A stretch of DNA of 30,581 nucleotides. It comes from CAZVFH01 sp964626415 (lineage in GTDB: Bacteria > Patescibacteriota > UBA1384 > XYA2-FULL-43-10 > CAINNR01). Made by a program: the position numbers and the translations under genes. Positions within the stretch are counted from its first letter, which is position 1. Each line of letters starts with the position of its first letter. This document shows, piece by piece, positions 7,903-15,356 of this stretch. Location: contig CAZVFH010000006.1 of NCBI GenBank assembly GCA_964626415.1, forward strand, positions 1 to 30,581, read 5' to 3'. The notes under the pieces are model-generated. The model saw only the letters and a list, made by a program, of their open reading frames with translations. It searched no databases and was not told the origin of the DNA.

Positions 7903-9234
7903 TCACTCATACACCTTAATCTCAAATCTTTTCGAGAGTTCATAGCGAACCACTCGCCGATCGGAAAATGGCTCAAAGGTATTTTCGCCAACAGCCATTA
8001 CTTCCTCTGCTCCTTTGCCGGTAATAATAACAACATCGCCTCTTTTTGCCATTGCAATTGCTTTTGATATCGCTTCGTGGCGATCGAGAATTTTCCAATA
8101 ATTAGTATTTAAGCGCCACTTTCCCCTTTTACCCTTCAAAATTCCGCCGGCGACGGCGTCAATAATTGCTTGCGGATCTTCATCGTAGGGATCTTCATTA
8201 GTAACAATTGCAAAATCAGCAAATTTTCCAGCCAACGCCCCCATTATTGGTCTTTTGGTTTTATCGCGTCTTCCGGTTGCGCCAAGAACAGCGATAATTC
8301 TACCGCCGCGCTTCTTCATCGAGTCCGAAATTGTTTCGTATACATTTTTTAACGAATCGGCATTGTGCGCATAATCAACAATAACTTCGAAGTCCTGTTT
8401 CTTTGAGACGACAATTCTCTCCATTCGTCCCGGAACGCCAGTTACACCTTCCAGCCCTTTTTTAATTATTTCAATATCAACTCCAAAGGCGTAAGTCGCA
8501 GCAATCGCAGCCAGCGCATTTCCAATATTAAAAATTCCCGGAATCTGCAAATCAATTGTCGTTTGATTGCCACCAATTACGGCAGTAAAAGTTGATCCAG
8601 TTGGGCTGGCTAAAATCTTTCTGGCGACAACGCCATTTTCTAACGGTTTTTTTGTTGAATAAAGAAGTTGATGGGCATTTTTTACTGCGATAAATTTCTC
8701 TGCCTCGACATCATCAAAATTAATTACAGCAGTAGCGGTTGGATTGTCTTTAAAAACTTTCAGTTTTGCGGCCAAATAGTTTTCCTTTGTCTTGTGATAA
8801 TCAAGATGATCGTGAGAAAGTCCGGAAAAAACCAAAAGATCAAAGTTTAGACCGTGGACTCGATGTTGATCAATCGCCTGCGATGTAACTTCCAAGATTG
8901 CGTATTTGCAATCGGCATGAGTTGCTTTTTTTAGAAAATTGTTAATCACCGATGTTGGCGGAGTAGTTACCCATTTTGATTTATCAGAGTGCATTTTTAC
9001 CTCATCGCCAATTTTGGTGTTGATTGTAGTTTCCATCGCGCATTTAACACCGGCGACATCAAAAATCGCTGCAATCAAATTGCAGATTGTTGTTTTCCCT
9101 TTGGTGCCGGTAACGCCGATTAATTTGATTTTTTTTGACGGATTTCCGGCGAGGACATTTGAAGTCACCGCTTGTAATTTGTGATAGCGGTTTTTGGTTG
9201 ATTGGGATAAAAATTTGGAAAAGATTTTTTTCAT
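7903..9234 (-). CDS. murE: Mur ligase, MurE type
   Basis: A 443-residue ATP-dependent amide ligase adding the third amino acid to UDP-MurNAc-dipeptide. The P-loop GVTGTKGKTTICNL is near residue 40, followed by VTTPPTSV. The carbamylated-Lys region is SHDHLDYHKTKENYLAAKL, the middle-domain motif is VIVDYAHNADSL, and the C-terminal domain has ATGRRDKTKRP and ITGKGAEE. The usual substrate-specificity motif for the third residue (DNPR in diaminopimelate enzymes) reads NEDPYDEDP here, so the amino acid added cannot be assigned. The N-terminal UDP-binding domain is short. No clear ribosome site precedes the ATG. The FemX-like gene upstream on the same strand suggests a wall-synthesis cluster. Confidence 0.88.
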   Translation of the reverse strand: MKKIFSKFLSQSTKNRYHKLQAVTSNVLAGNPSKKIKLIGVTGTKGKTTICNLIAAIFDVAGVKCAMETTINTKIGDEVKMHSDKSKWVTTPPTSVINNFLKKATHADCKYAILEVTSQAIDQHRVHGLNFDLLVFSGLSHDHLDYHKTKENYLAAKLKVFKDNPTATAVINFDDVEAEKFIAVKNAHQLLYSTKKPLENGVVARKILASPTGSTFTAVIGGNQTTIDLQIPGIFNIGNALAAIAATYAFGVDIEIIKKGLEGVTGVPGRMERIVVSKKQDFEVIVDYAHNADSLKNVYETISDSMKKRGGRIIAVLGATGRRDKTKRPIMGALAGKFADFAIVTNEDPYDEDPQAIIDAVAGGILKGKRGKWRLNTNYWKILDRHEAISKAIAMAKRGDVVIITGKGAEEVMAVGENTFEPFSDRRVVRYELSKRFEIKVYE

Positions 9235-9247
9235 AATTTTCGGTTAA

Positions 9248-9270
9248 GTTACTTAAGCATCTTAAGTAAC
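9248..9270. promoter_or_regulatory. Perfect inverted repeat in murE leader
   Basis: GTTACTTAAG, CAT, CTTAAGTAAC: a 10-bp inverted repeat with a three-base centre, followed by a further TTAAGTAACT half (9271-9280). It occupies the short gap between the FemX-like gene and murE on the minus strand and could be an operator or leader hairpin. It has no T-run, so a terminator is unlikely. Confidence 0.5.
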
Positions 9271-9279
9271 TTAAGTAAC

Positions 9280-10191
9280 TTATTTTCTTCGTAATTTTTC
9301 TGCCAATTTAAACGCCCCGTATTTTGCCGGCGAAAAAATCAGATCCCAGCTTCCGAGCATCGTCTTTTCTTCGCCGCCGAACTGTTTTTTAAATCTGGTA
9401 ACACCAGCCCACGGATGTTTGGGGTTTTCGGTTGACGCTATGCCGAAAAAGTCATAATATTTACAACCGAACTGTTTGGCTTTTTTAATTATCTCCCACT
9501 GAAGTTTGTATGACGCCATCATTTCGCGCATTTCATCACTCGATCCGCCGAAAAGATAAGTTGCCGTGTCAGCGAAAAGAGAGACGATTGACGAAGCAAG
9601 AATCTTTCCTTCCGGGTTTGTCGCGTTCAAGACAAAAGCATATTCCTTTTTACCAAGAATGTCAATCAATTTCTGAAAATAGTTTATTTTTCGAAAAGTG
9701 ATTTTTTGTCTTTTGGCGGTTTGTAAATATAATTGATAAAAATCTTCAATTTTCCCGTTGGCGATTTTTACCCCATACTTTTCGGCAACTTTGATATTAT
9801 AACGGCCTTTTTGTTTCATTTGAGCTAGAATTTCCTCTTCTGATTTTGTTAAATCCAAAACTAAAGTGTGCTCCGGCTGCATTTCTTCGAATGACTTTTT
9901 GTAGCTGTTAGCTGTAAGCTGTAAGCCGTAAGCTTCAGAAAATTCCTCGGACGACTCCATTCTAAAAAAAATAGAATTTTCCTCGACAGCAATTTTTTTT
10001 ATTTGATCAAGGAAAATTTTTTGTTGTGCCAGTTTGGTTTGATCGTGTGACAACATCGGAGAATATAGCATCGTTCCCAGTATCGGGATTTTTTTCTCGA
10101 GAATCAGAATGTCAAAAATTCGCCAGCTTTTCTGCCAGCCGCTTTCCAGCTTAAATTTCTCCCACTCGGGGGACTGAAAAAGTGATGCCAT
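9280..10191 (-). CDS. FemX/FemAB-type peptidoglycan bridge aminoacyltransferase
   Basis: A 303-residue protein of the FemABX family (double GNAT fold), which transfers amino acids from aminoacyl-tRNA to muropeptide or lipid II side chains. Visible signatures are the N-terminal FQSPEWEKFK, the central TLVLDLTKSEEEILAQM then KGRYNIKVAEKYGV (typical of FemX), and the C-terminal YLFGGSSDEMR, LQWEIIKKAKQFGCKYYDF and RFKKQFGG. The length is slightly short because only the core is present. An in-frame repeat (DNA 9901-9936, repeats of AGCTGTAAGC type) encodes a stretch near YGLQLTANSY between two strands. The added amino acid is unknown. It lies directly upstream of murE. Confidence 0.88.
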   Translation of the reverse strand: MASLFQSPEWEKFKLESGWQKSWRIFDILILEKKIPILGTMLYSPMLSHDQTKLAQQKIFLDQIKKIAVEENSIFFRMESSEEFSEAYGLQLTANSYKKSFEEMQPEHTLVLDLTKSEEEILAQMKQKGRYNIKVAEKYGVKIANGKIEDFYQLYLQTAKRQKITFRKINYFQKLIDILGKKEYAFVLNATNPEGKILASSIVSLFADTATYLFGGSSDEMREMMASYKLQWEIIKKAKQFGCKYYDFFGIASTENPKHPWAGVTRFKKQFGGEEKTMLGSWDLIFSPAKYGAFKLAEKLRRK

Positions 10192-10234
10192 TTCTCTAAT
10201 TTTAGCAGATTTAGAGTGGAAAAGAAAGTCAAGT

Positions 10235-10240
10235 TATGAT
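10235..10240 (+). promoter_or_regulatory. Candidate -10 box for tsaD
   Basis: TATGAT, ending 13 bases before the preferred tsaD ATG (10254), with a weak TTAGAG 18 bases upstream. It leaves a very short leader with no Shine-Dalgarno site. If the -10 is real, translation starts near the 5' end of the message. Confidence 0.4.
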
Positions 10241-10253
10241 AAGATCGAGAAAT

Positions 10254-11484
10254 ATGAAAAGTAAAAATATCAGAATTTTGGCTATAGAGACAAGTTGCGA
10301 TGAAACAGCAGCCGCTGTTATTTGTGAAATAAATGAAAATTCGAATATCGAATATCGAAATCCGAAACAAATTCGAAATTCAAATAATCAAATCCCAAAA
10401 ATATTGTCGAATATTATTTCTTCTCAAGCGGATTTGCACGCTAAAACCGGCGGAGTTGTACCGGAAGTTGCTTCTCGCGCCCATATGGAAGCGATTATTC
10501 CTGTCGTTGAAGAAGCTCTTCGACTGGCAAAATCAAGTGAAAAGTTAAAAGTTAAAAGTCAAAAGTTCAAGGAAACGGATCTATTGGAAGGAATCACACA
10601 CATTGCTGTAACTGCTGGTCCCGGACTTATTGGCTCGCTTTTGGTTGGATTTAATGCGGCGAAAGCAATTGCGGCGGCGAGAAATTTGCCATTGATAGCA
10701 ATAAATCATATCGAAGGGCACATCTACAGCGCCTTCGGCGCTGTAAGTCAAAAGTCAAAAGTCAAAAGTCAAAAGTTTCCGATCCTCGCCTCAACCGTTT
10801 CCGGCGGGCATACTTCCTTGACTTTGATGAAGGACCATGGGAAATATGAAACGATTGGAGAAACGATTGATGATGCGGCGGGCGAGGCGTTTGACAAAGT
10901 TGCAAAGTTGCTTGGGCTTGGTTATCCCGGGGGACCGGTGGTTTCGCGATATGCGGCAGAATACCGTGGGAAAAATCAAAAATCAAAAATCAAAAATCAA
11001 AATGACAATTCAAAATCCCAGAATGTCATTACGGGCGAAGCGAAGCAATCTAGCAATTCGACAATAAATCTCCCACGACCGTTATTAAACAAACCGAACT
11101 TTGATTTTTCCTTTTCTGGGCTAAAAACAGCGGTGCTGACTGAAGTGAACAAGCGAAAAGCTTACAGCTTAAAACTTACAGCTTACGACTTACGAGAAAT
11201 TTGTTACGCTTTTGAAGAAGCAGTTGTTGATGTTCTTGNNNNNNNNNNNNNNNNNNNNNNNNNNNNNNNNNNNNNNNNNNNNNNNNNNNNNNNNNNNNNN
11301 NNNNNNNNNNNNNNNNNNNNNNNNNNNNNNNNNNNNNNTTGAACTCTGTGGTGACAATGCCGCTATGATCGGGCTCGCTGCATTTTATCACATTCTCACC
11401 GGCGAAAAAGGCCTGCCCGCCGAAGCTTTGGCGCAGGCGGGTGATTGGCGAAAAACAAAAGTTGATTCGAATTTGGAGCTCTAA
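10254..11484 (+). CDS. tsaD: tRNA N6-threonylcarbamoyladenosine synthase subunit TsaD (contains assembly gap)
   Basis: The ASKHA-fold catalytic subunit of t6A37 tRNA modification. Seen in order: LAIETSCDETAAAV, the metal site region SRAHMEAI, TAGPGLIGSLLVG, NHIEGHIYSA, SGGHTSL, DDAAGEAFDKVAKLLGLGYPGGP, FSFSGLKTA, and after the gap ELCGDNAAMIGLAA. Bases 11239-11338 are N. The frame differs across the gap, so the true missing length is not 100; it should hold the conserved GGVAAN-type segment. The ATG at 10254 is preferred to 10236 because it directly precedes the conserved N-terminus. At least five in-frame insertions of short repeats lengthen loops, for example residues like SQKSKVKSQK, KNQKSKIKNQN and AYSLKLTAYD, plus a palindrome near the C-terminus encoding GLPAEALAQAG. 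Confidence 0.93.
10536..11196. repeat. Short reiterated repeats inserted in frame within tsaD
   Basis: Four blocks are clear: 10536-10570 (GAAAAGTTAAAAGTTAAAAG type), 10743-10776 (AAAGTC reiterated), 10971-11052 (AAAAATC reiterated, ending in a GTCATTACGGGCGAAGCGAAGCAATC element) and 11157-11196 (GCTTACAGCTTA type). Similar blocks occur in valS (13916-13950, 14540-14573), the recombinase (7565-7612), femX (9901-9936) and a GT2 gene (28983-29015). All keep the reading frame. Confidence 0.8.
11239..11338. other. Assembly gap (100 N)
   Basis: One hundred undetermined bases inside tsaD. The number is a conventional scaffold filler, and the reading frame does not carry across it, so the real gap differs in size. 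Confidence 0.99.
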
Positions 11485-11510
11485 TTTTCATTTACCAGAC
11501 AAACAAATAT

Positions 11511-11538
11511 CAGATTTGAGTCGATCGACTCAAATCTG
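11511..11538. promoter_or_regulatory. 28-base perfect palindrome
   Basis: CAGATTTGAGTCGA followed at once by its exact reverse complement, with no loop. It lies 27 bases past the tsaD stop. There is no T-run, so it is not a standard terminator. It could be a dimer-protein binding site or a cruciform-forming end signal. Confidence 0.6.
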
Positions 11539-11563
11539 AATGGAATGAAATTTATCCAAAAAG

Positions 11564-11590
11564 CAAAAAAAACGAAGCTGATTGCTTCGT
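11564..11590 (-). terminator. Rho-independent terminator of the 11602-11991 gene
   Basis: On the minus strand the hairpin ACGAAGC-AATCA-GCTTCGT is followed by a run of T (A-run at 11564-11571 on the plus strand), eleven bases after the stop codon. Confidence 0.85.
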
Positions 11591-11601
11591 GACGGGAAGT
11601 G

Positions 11602-11991
11602 TTAAGAGTTAAGAAATTCTTGAACTTTTTCGATGACCTGATCCCAAAGTGGTACTTCGTTGCCACAGCTGCAATATGTGAGTTGATTCTCGGGGATATT
11701 TTCAGGTGAAAAACCCAAACCAGAAAAAGAATTGGGTGGTTCAGAAAACATTCCATAAACCCTTTTCATTTGTTCAGCGGATAATGATCTTAAATAGTTG
11801 ATCAATGGACTTGAGTATGGAACCATCTCGACAAAAAGGATGTCGTCTTCTCTGAAATCTTGTGGATATTCAGAATAGTGGCAAATCAATTCTATTCCCT
11901 CAACAGAACCAATAAACTCTTCGAGTTTTCTTTTGACGTATGTGCCAACTGAAGGATTCGAAACGATAAAAATCCTGCTTAATTGTGCCAT
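11602..11991 (-). CDS. Unknown 129-residue protein (pair member 1)
   Basis: The ATG at 11991 is chosen because GGAGGCGG lies just upstream; the frame is open further but without a ribosome site. The protein begins with a beta strand (RIFIVSNPSVGTYV), then alternating helices and strands (EDDILFVEMVP), and a C-terminal helix, suggesting a small Rossmann-like or receiver-like fold. Cys residues occur in ICHYS and YCSCGNE. No family is recognised. The gene is transcribed alone: its own promoter (12028-12056), 5' hairpin and terminator are all visible. The next minus gene upstream (12202-12591) has exactly the same length and a similar layout, so the two may be diverged duplicates. Confidence 0.8.
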   Translation of the reverse strand: MAQLSRIFIVSNPSVGTYVKRKLEEFIGSVEGIELICHYSEYPQDFREDDILFVEMVPYSSPLINYLRSLSAEQMKRVYGMFSEPPNSFSGLGFSPENIPENQLTYCSCGNEVPLWDQVIEKVQEFLNS

Positions 11992-12002
11992 GTTCCGCCT
12001 CC

Positions 12003-12020
12003 GTGCCGAAGTTTCGGCAC
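12003..12020 (-). promoter_or_regulatory. 5' leader hairpin abutting the ribosome site
   Basis: On the minus strand GTGCCGAA-AC-TTCGGCAC (8-bp stem) is followed immediately by GGAGGCGG and the ATG at 11991. It may control ribosome access or mRNA stability. A similar arrangement precedes the 29697-30467 gene. Confidence 0.65.
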
Positions 12021-12027
12021 TGATAAT

Positions 12028-12056
12028 AAAATACAGCATTGGAAAAAATTTGTCAA
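12028..12056 (-). promoter_or_regulatory. Sigma-70-type promoter for the 11602-11991 gene
   Basis: On the minus strand TTGACA (12051-12056), 17-base spacer, TATTTT (12028-12033). The start point would fall just upstream of the leader hairpin. Confidence 0.8.
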
Positions 12057-12084
12057 GAATTTTTTTAACTTGTGTTGTTGATAT

Positions 12085-12126
12085 TTTTTATACGATATTC
12101 AACGATCGACGCAAATCGTATAAAAA
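12085..12126. promoter_or_regulatory. 12-bp inverted repeat upstream of promoter
   Basis: TTTTTATACGAT (12085-12096) and its exact complement (12115-12126) enclose 18 bases containing CGATCG. It lies about 30 bases upstream of the -35 box of the 11602-11991 gene and is a candidate operator. The rest of 12057-12175 shows nothing else. Confidence 0.45.
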
Positions 12127-12175
12127 GTTCTGAATGAAATCTATATTTTCTCCATTTCTGTTTTACAAAAATAAT

Positions 12176-12199
12176 AAAAAAAATCGCCCTAGGTGGGCA
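12176..12199 (-). terminator. Rho-independent terminator of the 12202-12591 gene
   Basis: On the minus strand GCCC-ACCTA-GGGC followed by GATTTTTTTT, directly after the stop codon. The stem is short but GC-rich. Confidence 0.7.
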
Positions 12200-12201
12200 G
12201 A

Positions 12202-12591
12202 TTAAGTTGTAAATGCTGGGCATAACTCCTCAAGCAAGCTTCTTACGGCCCCAAAAAGTTCAATCCCAAGACAATTTCCGGGCAAAACCGGTGGTGCCCC
12301 AAAAACTAAAATATCTCCGTAATTTGCGTCGCGAACGAAAGGAATGGTCAATTCTGGCGGCAACTTGTCAATTACGTCAGGGAGATCAGAGGGGCAAGTC
12401 GAGTCAAGAAGGTAGATGTAACAACCCTCAAAATCCCAAAAAACAATATCTTCTTTGTCTCCTCTTATTCTGTATCTGCTACCGTTAAATGGAATTTTCA
12501 TTACAGGCAAACTTTTGGAAAACAATGTGTGTAGATGCCTCGCTACTCCTGTAGAAACTTCATCTGAAATAATCACAATTCCATCGATCAT
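12202..12591 (-). CDS. Unknown 129-residue protein (pair member 2)
   Basis: The ATG at 12591 follows AAAGGGG at a good distance. The protein opens with a strand and turn (DGIVIISDEVSTGVARHL), has a central EDIVFWDFEGCYIYLLDS and ends in a helix rich in Leu and Glu with a Cys. No family is recognised. It is the same length as the product of 11602-11991 and shares the order strand-Ser-x-helix, then a charged GDKEDIVF/REDDILF-type strand, suggesting distant paralogy. It is divergent from valS with only 70 bases between start codons. It has its own terminator. Confidence 0.78.
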   Translation of the reverse strand: MIDGIVIISDEVSTGVARHLHTLFSKSLPVMKIPFNGSRYRIRGDKEDIVFWDFEGCYIYLLDSTCPSDLPDVIDKLPPELTIPFVRDANYGDILVFGAPPVLPGNCLGIELFGAVRSLLEELCPAFTT

Positions 12592-12616
12592 TTCTGATTC
12601 CCCTTTCTTTGGTTTT

Positions 12617-12643
12617 TTGCTATGCTAATAATAGCAATTATAG
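12617..12643. promoter_or_regulatory. Divergent promoter region with operator-like repeat
   Basis: The 70-base gap between the divergent starts contains TTGCTAT-GCTAATA-ATAGCAA (12617-12637) and, on the minus strand, TATAAT (12638-12643) as a likely -10 box for the 12202-12591 gene. No good -35 is visible. valS has no Shine-Dalgarno site. Confidence 0.4.
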
Positions 12644-12661
12644 ATAAATAAATCAATCTTT

Positions 12662-14857
12662 ATGGCAAAAATATTTTCCAAAAACTGGCAACACGGGGAA
12701 AATGAAGGTGAAATTTACAAGAATTGGGAAAGCAAGGGATTTTTTAAACCCTTCGACTTCGCTCAGGGCAGGCCTTTCGTTATTTCGATGCCGCCGCCGA
12801 ATATCACCGGCAAATTGCATATCGGTCATGCTTTAACTATCACAATTGAAGATATTATGACTCGTTATCATCGGATGCTTGGCGAGCCGACGCTTTGGCT
12901 TCCGGGAACTGATCATGCCGGAATTGCAACTCAAGCCGTCGTTGACAAAAATCTGCGAAAAAAAGGGATAAACAAAAATGAAATTGGGCGAGAAAAATTT
13001 GTTGAAGAGGTTTGGAAGTGGAAGGAAGAATATGGCGGCGAAATCGTCAAGCAACTGCGGGCGGTTGGCGCTTCTTGCGACTGGAGTCGCGAAAGATTTA
13101 CTCTTGATGAAGATTTGTCAAAAGCAGTTAACGAAGCGTTTGTTCGGCTTTATAAAAAAGGTCTGATTTATCGCGGCGAATATATTGTCAACTGGTGTCC
13201 AAAATGCGGCACGGCGATCTCTGATGATGAAGTCGAACACGAGCCGCAAAAATCGAAATTATATTATTTTAAATACGACAAAAATTTTCCGATAACGATT
13301 GCGACAACAAGGCCAGAGACAAAACTTGGCGACACGGCTGTTGCTGTCAATCCGTCGGACGAGCGCTATAAAAAATATGTCGGACAGATTGTTGATATTA
13401 ATTTAGATGGCGTCAAGCGAAAAATCAAAATCATTGCCGATCGGGCAATTGATAAGGACTTCGGCACTGGTGCTCTTGGCGTTACGCCGGCGCATTCGAT
13501 GGCCGACTGGAAAATGGCGGAGGAAAATAATTTAGAGAAAGTAAAAGTTATTGATGAGCATGGGCGAATGATCGGAGATGTTGGCGATTATCTTGGATTA
13601 AAGGTTTTGGAAGCGCGGGAAAAACTTGTCGAATATCTAAAATCAAAAAAGCTTTTAGAAAAAGAAGAAGAAATCGAAAACAATTTGTCGGTCTGCTATC
13701 GCTGTGGCGGAGCGATTGAACCGTTGCCATCCTTGCAGTGGTTTGTAAAAATGGAACCATTAGCAGAGAAAGCTCGAAATGCCGTTGAGTCGGGCGAAAT
13801 AAAAATTATTCCAAAAAGATTTGAGAAAGTTTATTTTCATTGGCTTGATAATATTCGCGATTGGTGCATTTCAAGACAATTATGGTGGGGACATCGGATT
13901 CCGGTATGGTATGCGAGTGAAAAGTTAAAAGTTAAAAGTGAAAAGTTGAATGAAAAAGAGATTTATATTGGAGATAATCCACCCGCTGACTGGATTCAAG
14001 ACGAAGATGTGCTCGATACTTGGTTTTCGTCGGCGCTCTGGCCATTTTCAACATTAGATTGGCCTGATGAATCGTCAAGTGATTTTCAAAATTTCTACCC
14101 AACTACGGTAATGGAAACCGCCTACGATATTTTGTTCTTTTGGGTTGCTAGAATGATAATGATGGGGCTTGAACTCACTGGAAAAATTCCATTTGAAACT
14201 GTTTATTTTCACGGGCTTGTTCGCGATGAGCAAAATCGCAAAATGTCAAAGTCGTTTGGAAACGCGCTTGATCCACTTGTCTTAATTGAAAAATATGGTG
14301 CCGACGCGCTACGAATGGCGCTGGTTATCGGGACAACACCGGGGCAAGATATGGCGATCGGCGAAAGCAAAATCAAAGGAATGCGCAATTTCTCGAATAA
14401 AATTTGGAATGCCTCGCGGTTTGTCGCTTTGCGAGTTTCTGATGGCAATTTACAAAGTGGAGAAGTTGGTGGCGATAGAATTGATAATTTAGATATTGAC
14501 GAAAAACTGCTAACTTCCGCTGACAAAAAGATACTAGAAAGTCAAAAGTCAATAAAGTCAAAAGTCAAAAGTCATATTGAAAAGTTTCAATTTTCACTGG
14601 CGGCCGAAGAATCGCACAACTTTTTTTGGCATGATTTTTGCGACACTTATATCGAGTCCGCAAAAAACCAATTAGTCCAATTGGATAAATTAGACCAATT
14701 AGAAAACAGCAAAAAAATTCTTCTCAAAGTTTTGTCTGAGAGTTTGGTTTTGCTTCATCCCTTTATGCCATTTGTAACCGAAGCGGTCTGGCAGGAACTT
14801 CGCGAGATCTGCCCCGACCTTTCGGAGTCGATTATGACGGCAGAATGGCCGGAATAA
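12662..14857 (+). CDS. valS: Valine--tRNA ligase
   Basis: A class I aminoacyl-tRNA synthetase of 731 residues charging tRNA-Val. Seen in order: ISMPPPNITGKLHIGHAL (HIGH), LPGTDHAGIATQ, zinc-type WCPKCGTAISDDEVEH, the editing domain with ATTRPETKLGDTAVAVNP, CYRCGG, RDWCISRQLWWGHRIP, DTWFSSALWPFSTL, ETAYDILFFWVARM and KMSKSFGNALDP (KMSKS). The chain stops soon after HPFMPFVTEAVWQEL, so the usual C-terminal coiled-coil tRNA arm is missing. Three in-frame repeat insertions are visible: FDFAQGRP near residue 32 (12749-12772), KLKVKSEKL (13916-13950) and QKSIKSKVKS (14540-14573). The ATG at 12662 lacks a ribosome site. Confidence 0.96.
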   Translation: MAKIFSKNWQHGENEGEIYKNWESKGFFKPFDFAQGRPFVISMPPPNITGKLHIGHALTITIEDIMTRYHRMLGEPTLWLPGTDHAGIATQAVVDKNLRKKGINKNEIGREKFVEEVWKWKEEYGGEIVKQLRAVGASCDWSRERFTLDEDLSKAVNEAFVRLYKKGLIYRGEYIVNWCPKCGTAISDDEVEHEPQKSKLYYFKYDKNFPITIATTRPETKLGDTAVAVNPSDERYKKYVGQIVDINLDGVKRKIKIIADRAIDKDFGTGALGVTPAHSMADWKMAEENNLEKVKVIDEHGRMIGDVGDYLGLKVLEAREKLVEYLKSKKLLEKEEEIENNLSVCYRCGGAIEPLPSLQWFVKMEPLAEKARNAVESGEIKIIPKRFEKVYFHWLDNIRDWCISRQLWWGHRIPVWYASEKLKVKSEKLNEKEIYIGDNPPADWIQDEDVLDTWFSSALWPFSTLDWPDESSSDFQNFYPTTVMETAYDILFFWVARMIMMGLELTGKIPFETVYFHGLVRDEQNRKMSKSFGNALDPLVLIEKYGADALRMALVIGTTPGQDMAIGESKIKGMRNFSNKIWNASRFVALRVSDGNLQSGEVGGDRIDNLDIDEKLLTSADKKILESQKSIKSKVKSHIEKFQFSLAAEESHNFFWHDFCDTYIESAKNQLVQLDKLDQLENSKKILLKVLSESLVLLHPFMPFVTEAVWQELREICPDLSESIMTAEWPE

Positions 14858-14864
14858 ATTTATT

Positions 14865-15302
14865 ATGAAAAACGAAATCGAAATCTACTCCGGAAAAAGA
14901 GGGGTAGAAATAAAAGTTAAGTTTGAAAAGGAAACCGTTTGGCTGACTGTTGAACAGATCGCCGAGCTTTTTGCTACTCAAAGACCAGCCATAACAAAGC
15001 ATTTGAAAAATATTTACAATACGAAGGAATTAAACGAGGATGGCACATGTTCCGTTTTGGAACATATGGGTGGCGGTGAGAAGCAAAAACGTCAGTACCA
15101 AACTAAAATTTATAATTTGGATGTGATTATCTCCGTCGGTTACCGCGTCAACTCAAAAAAAGCGACTGAATTTCGAGTTTGGGCGACGGGGAAGTTGAAA
15201 AATTATTTGTTTAGTGATTATCTAACTGTTGCAAAAAGATTAATTACAGGACTTACACAAAACAATGGAGTCCACGCTTCAGCGTGCTTCCAAGCAAGCT
15301 AA
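14865..15302 (+). pseudogene. RhuM-like protein, 3'-truncated by a repeat
   Basis: The first 125 or so residues match the RhuM/virulence-protein pattern: VWLTVEQIAELFATQRPAI, HLKNIYNTKEL, KIYNLDVIISVGYRVNSKKA and FRVWATGKLKNYL. After that the frame runs into the palindromic element at 15267-15314, which supplies the last dozen codons and the stop. Full-length relatives continue well beyond this point. The gene begins eight bases after valS and may be co-transcribed. It is most likely a remnant; a functional truncated form cannot be excluded. RhuM function is unclear in the literature I recall. Confidence 0.75.
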
Positions 15303-15314
15303 AGCTTGAACTCC
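15267..15314. repeat. REP-like twin-hairpin element, single unit
   Basis: GGAGT, hairpin CACGCTTCAGCGTG (15273-15286), TTCCAAG, hairpin CAAGCTAAAGCTTG (15295-15308), AACTCC. It has the same two-hairpin design as the array at 2227-2417. It is flanked by an outer imperfect inverted repeat (ATTACAGGACTTACACAAA and TTTGCGTAATCCTGTAAT), making one long stem. Confidence 0.85.
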
Positions 15315-15356
15315 TTTGCGTAATCCTGTAATAATTAAATTTTTTTGGAGGTTATT

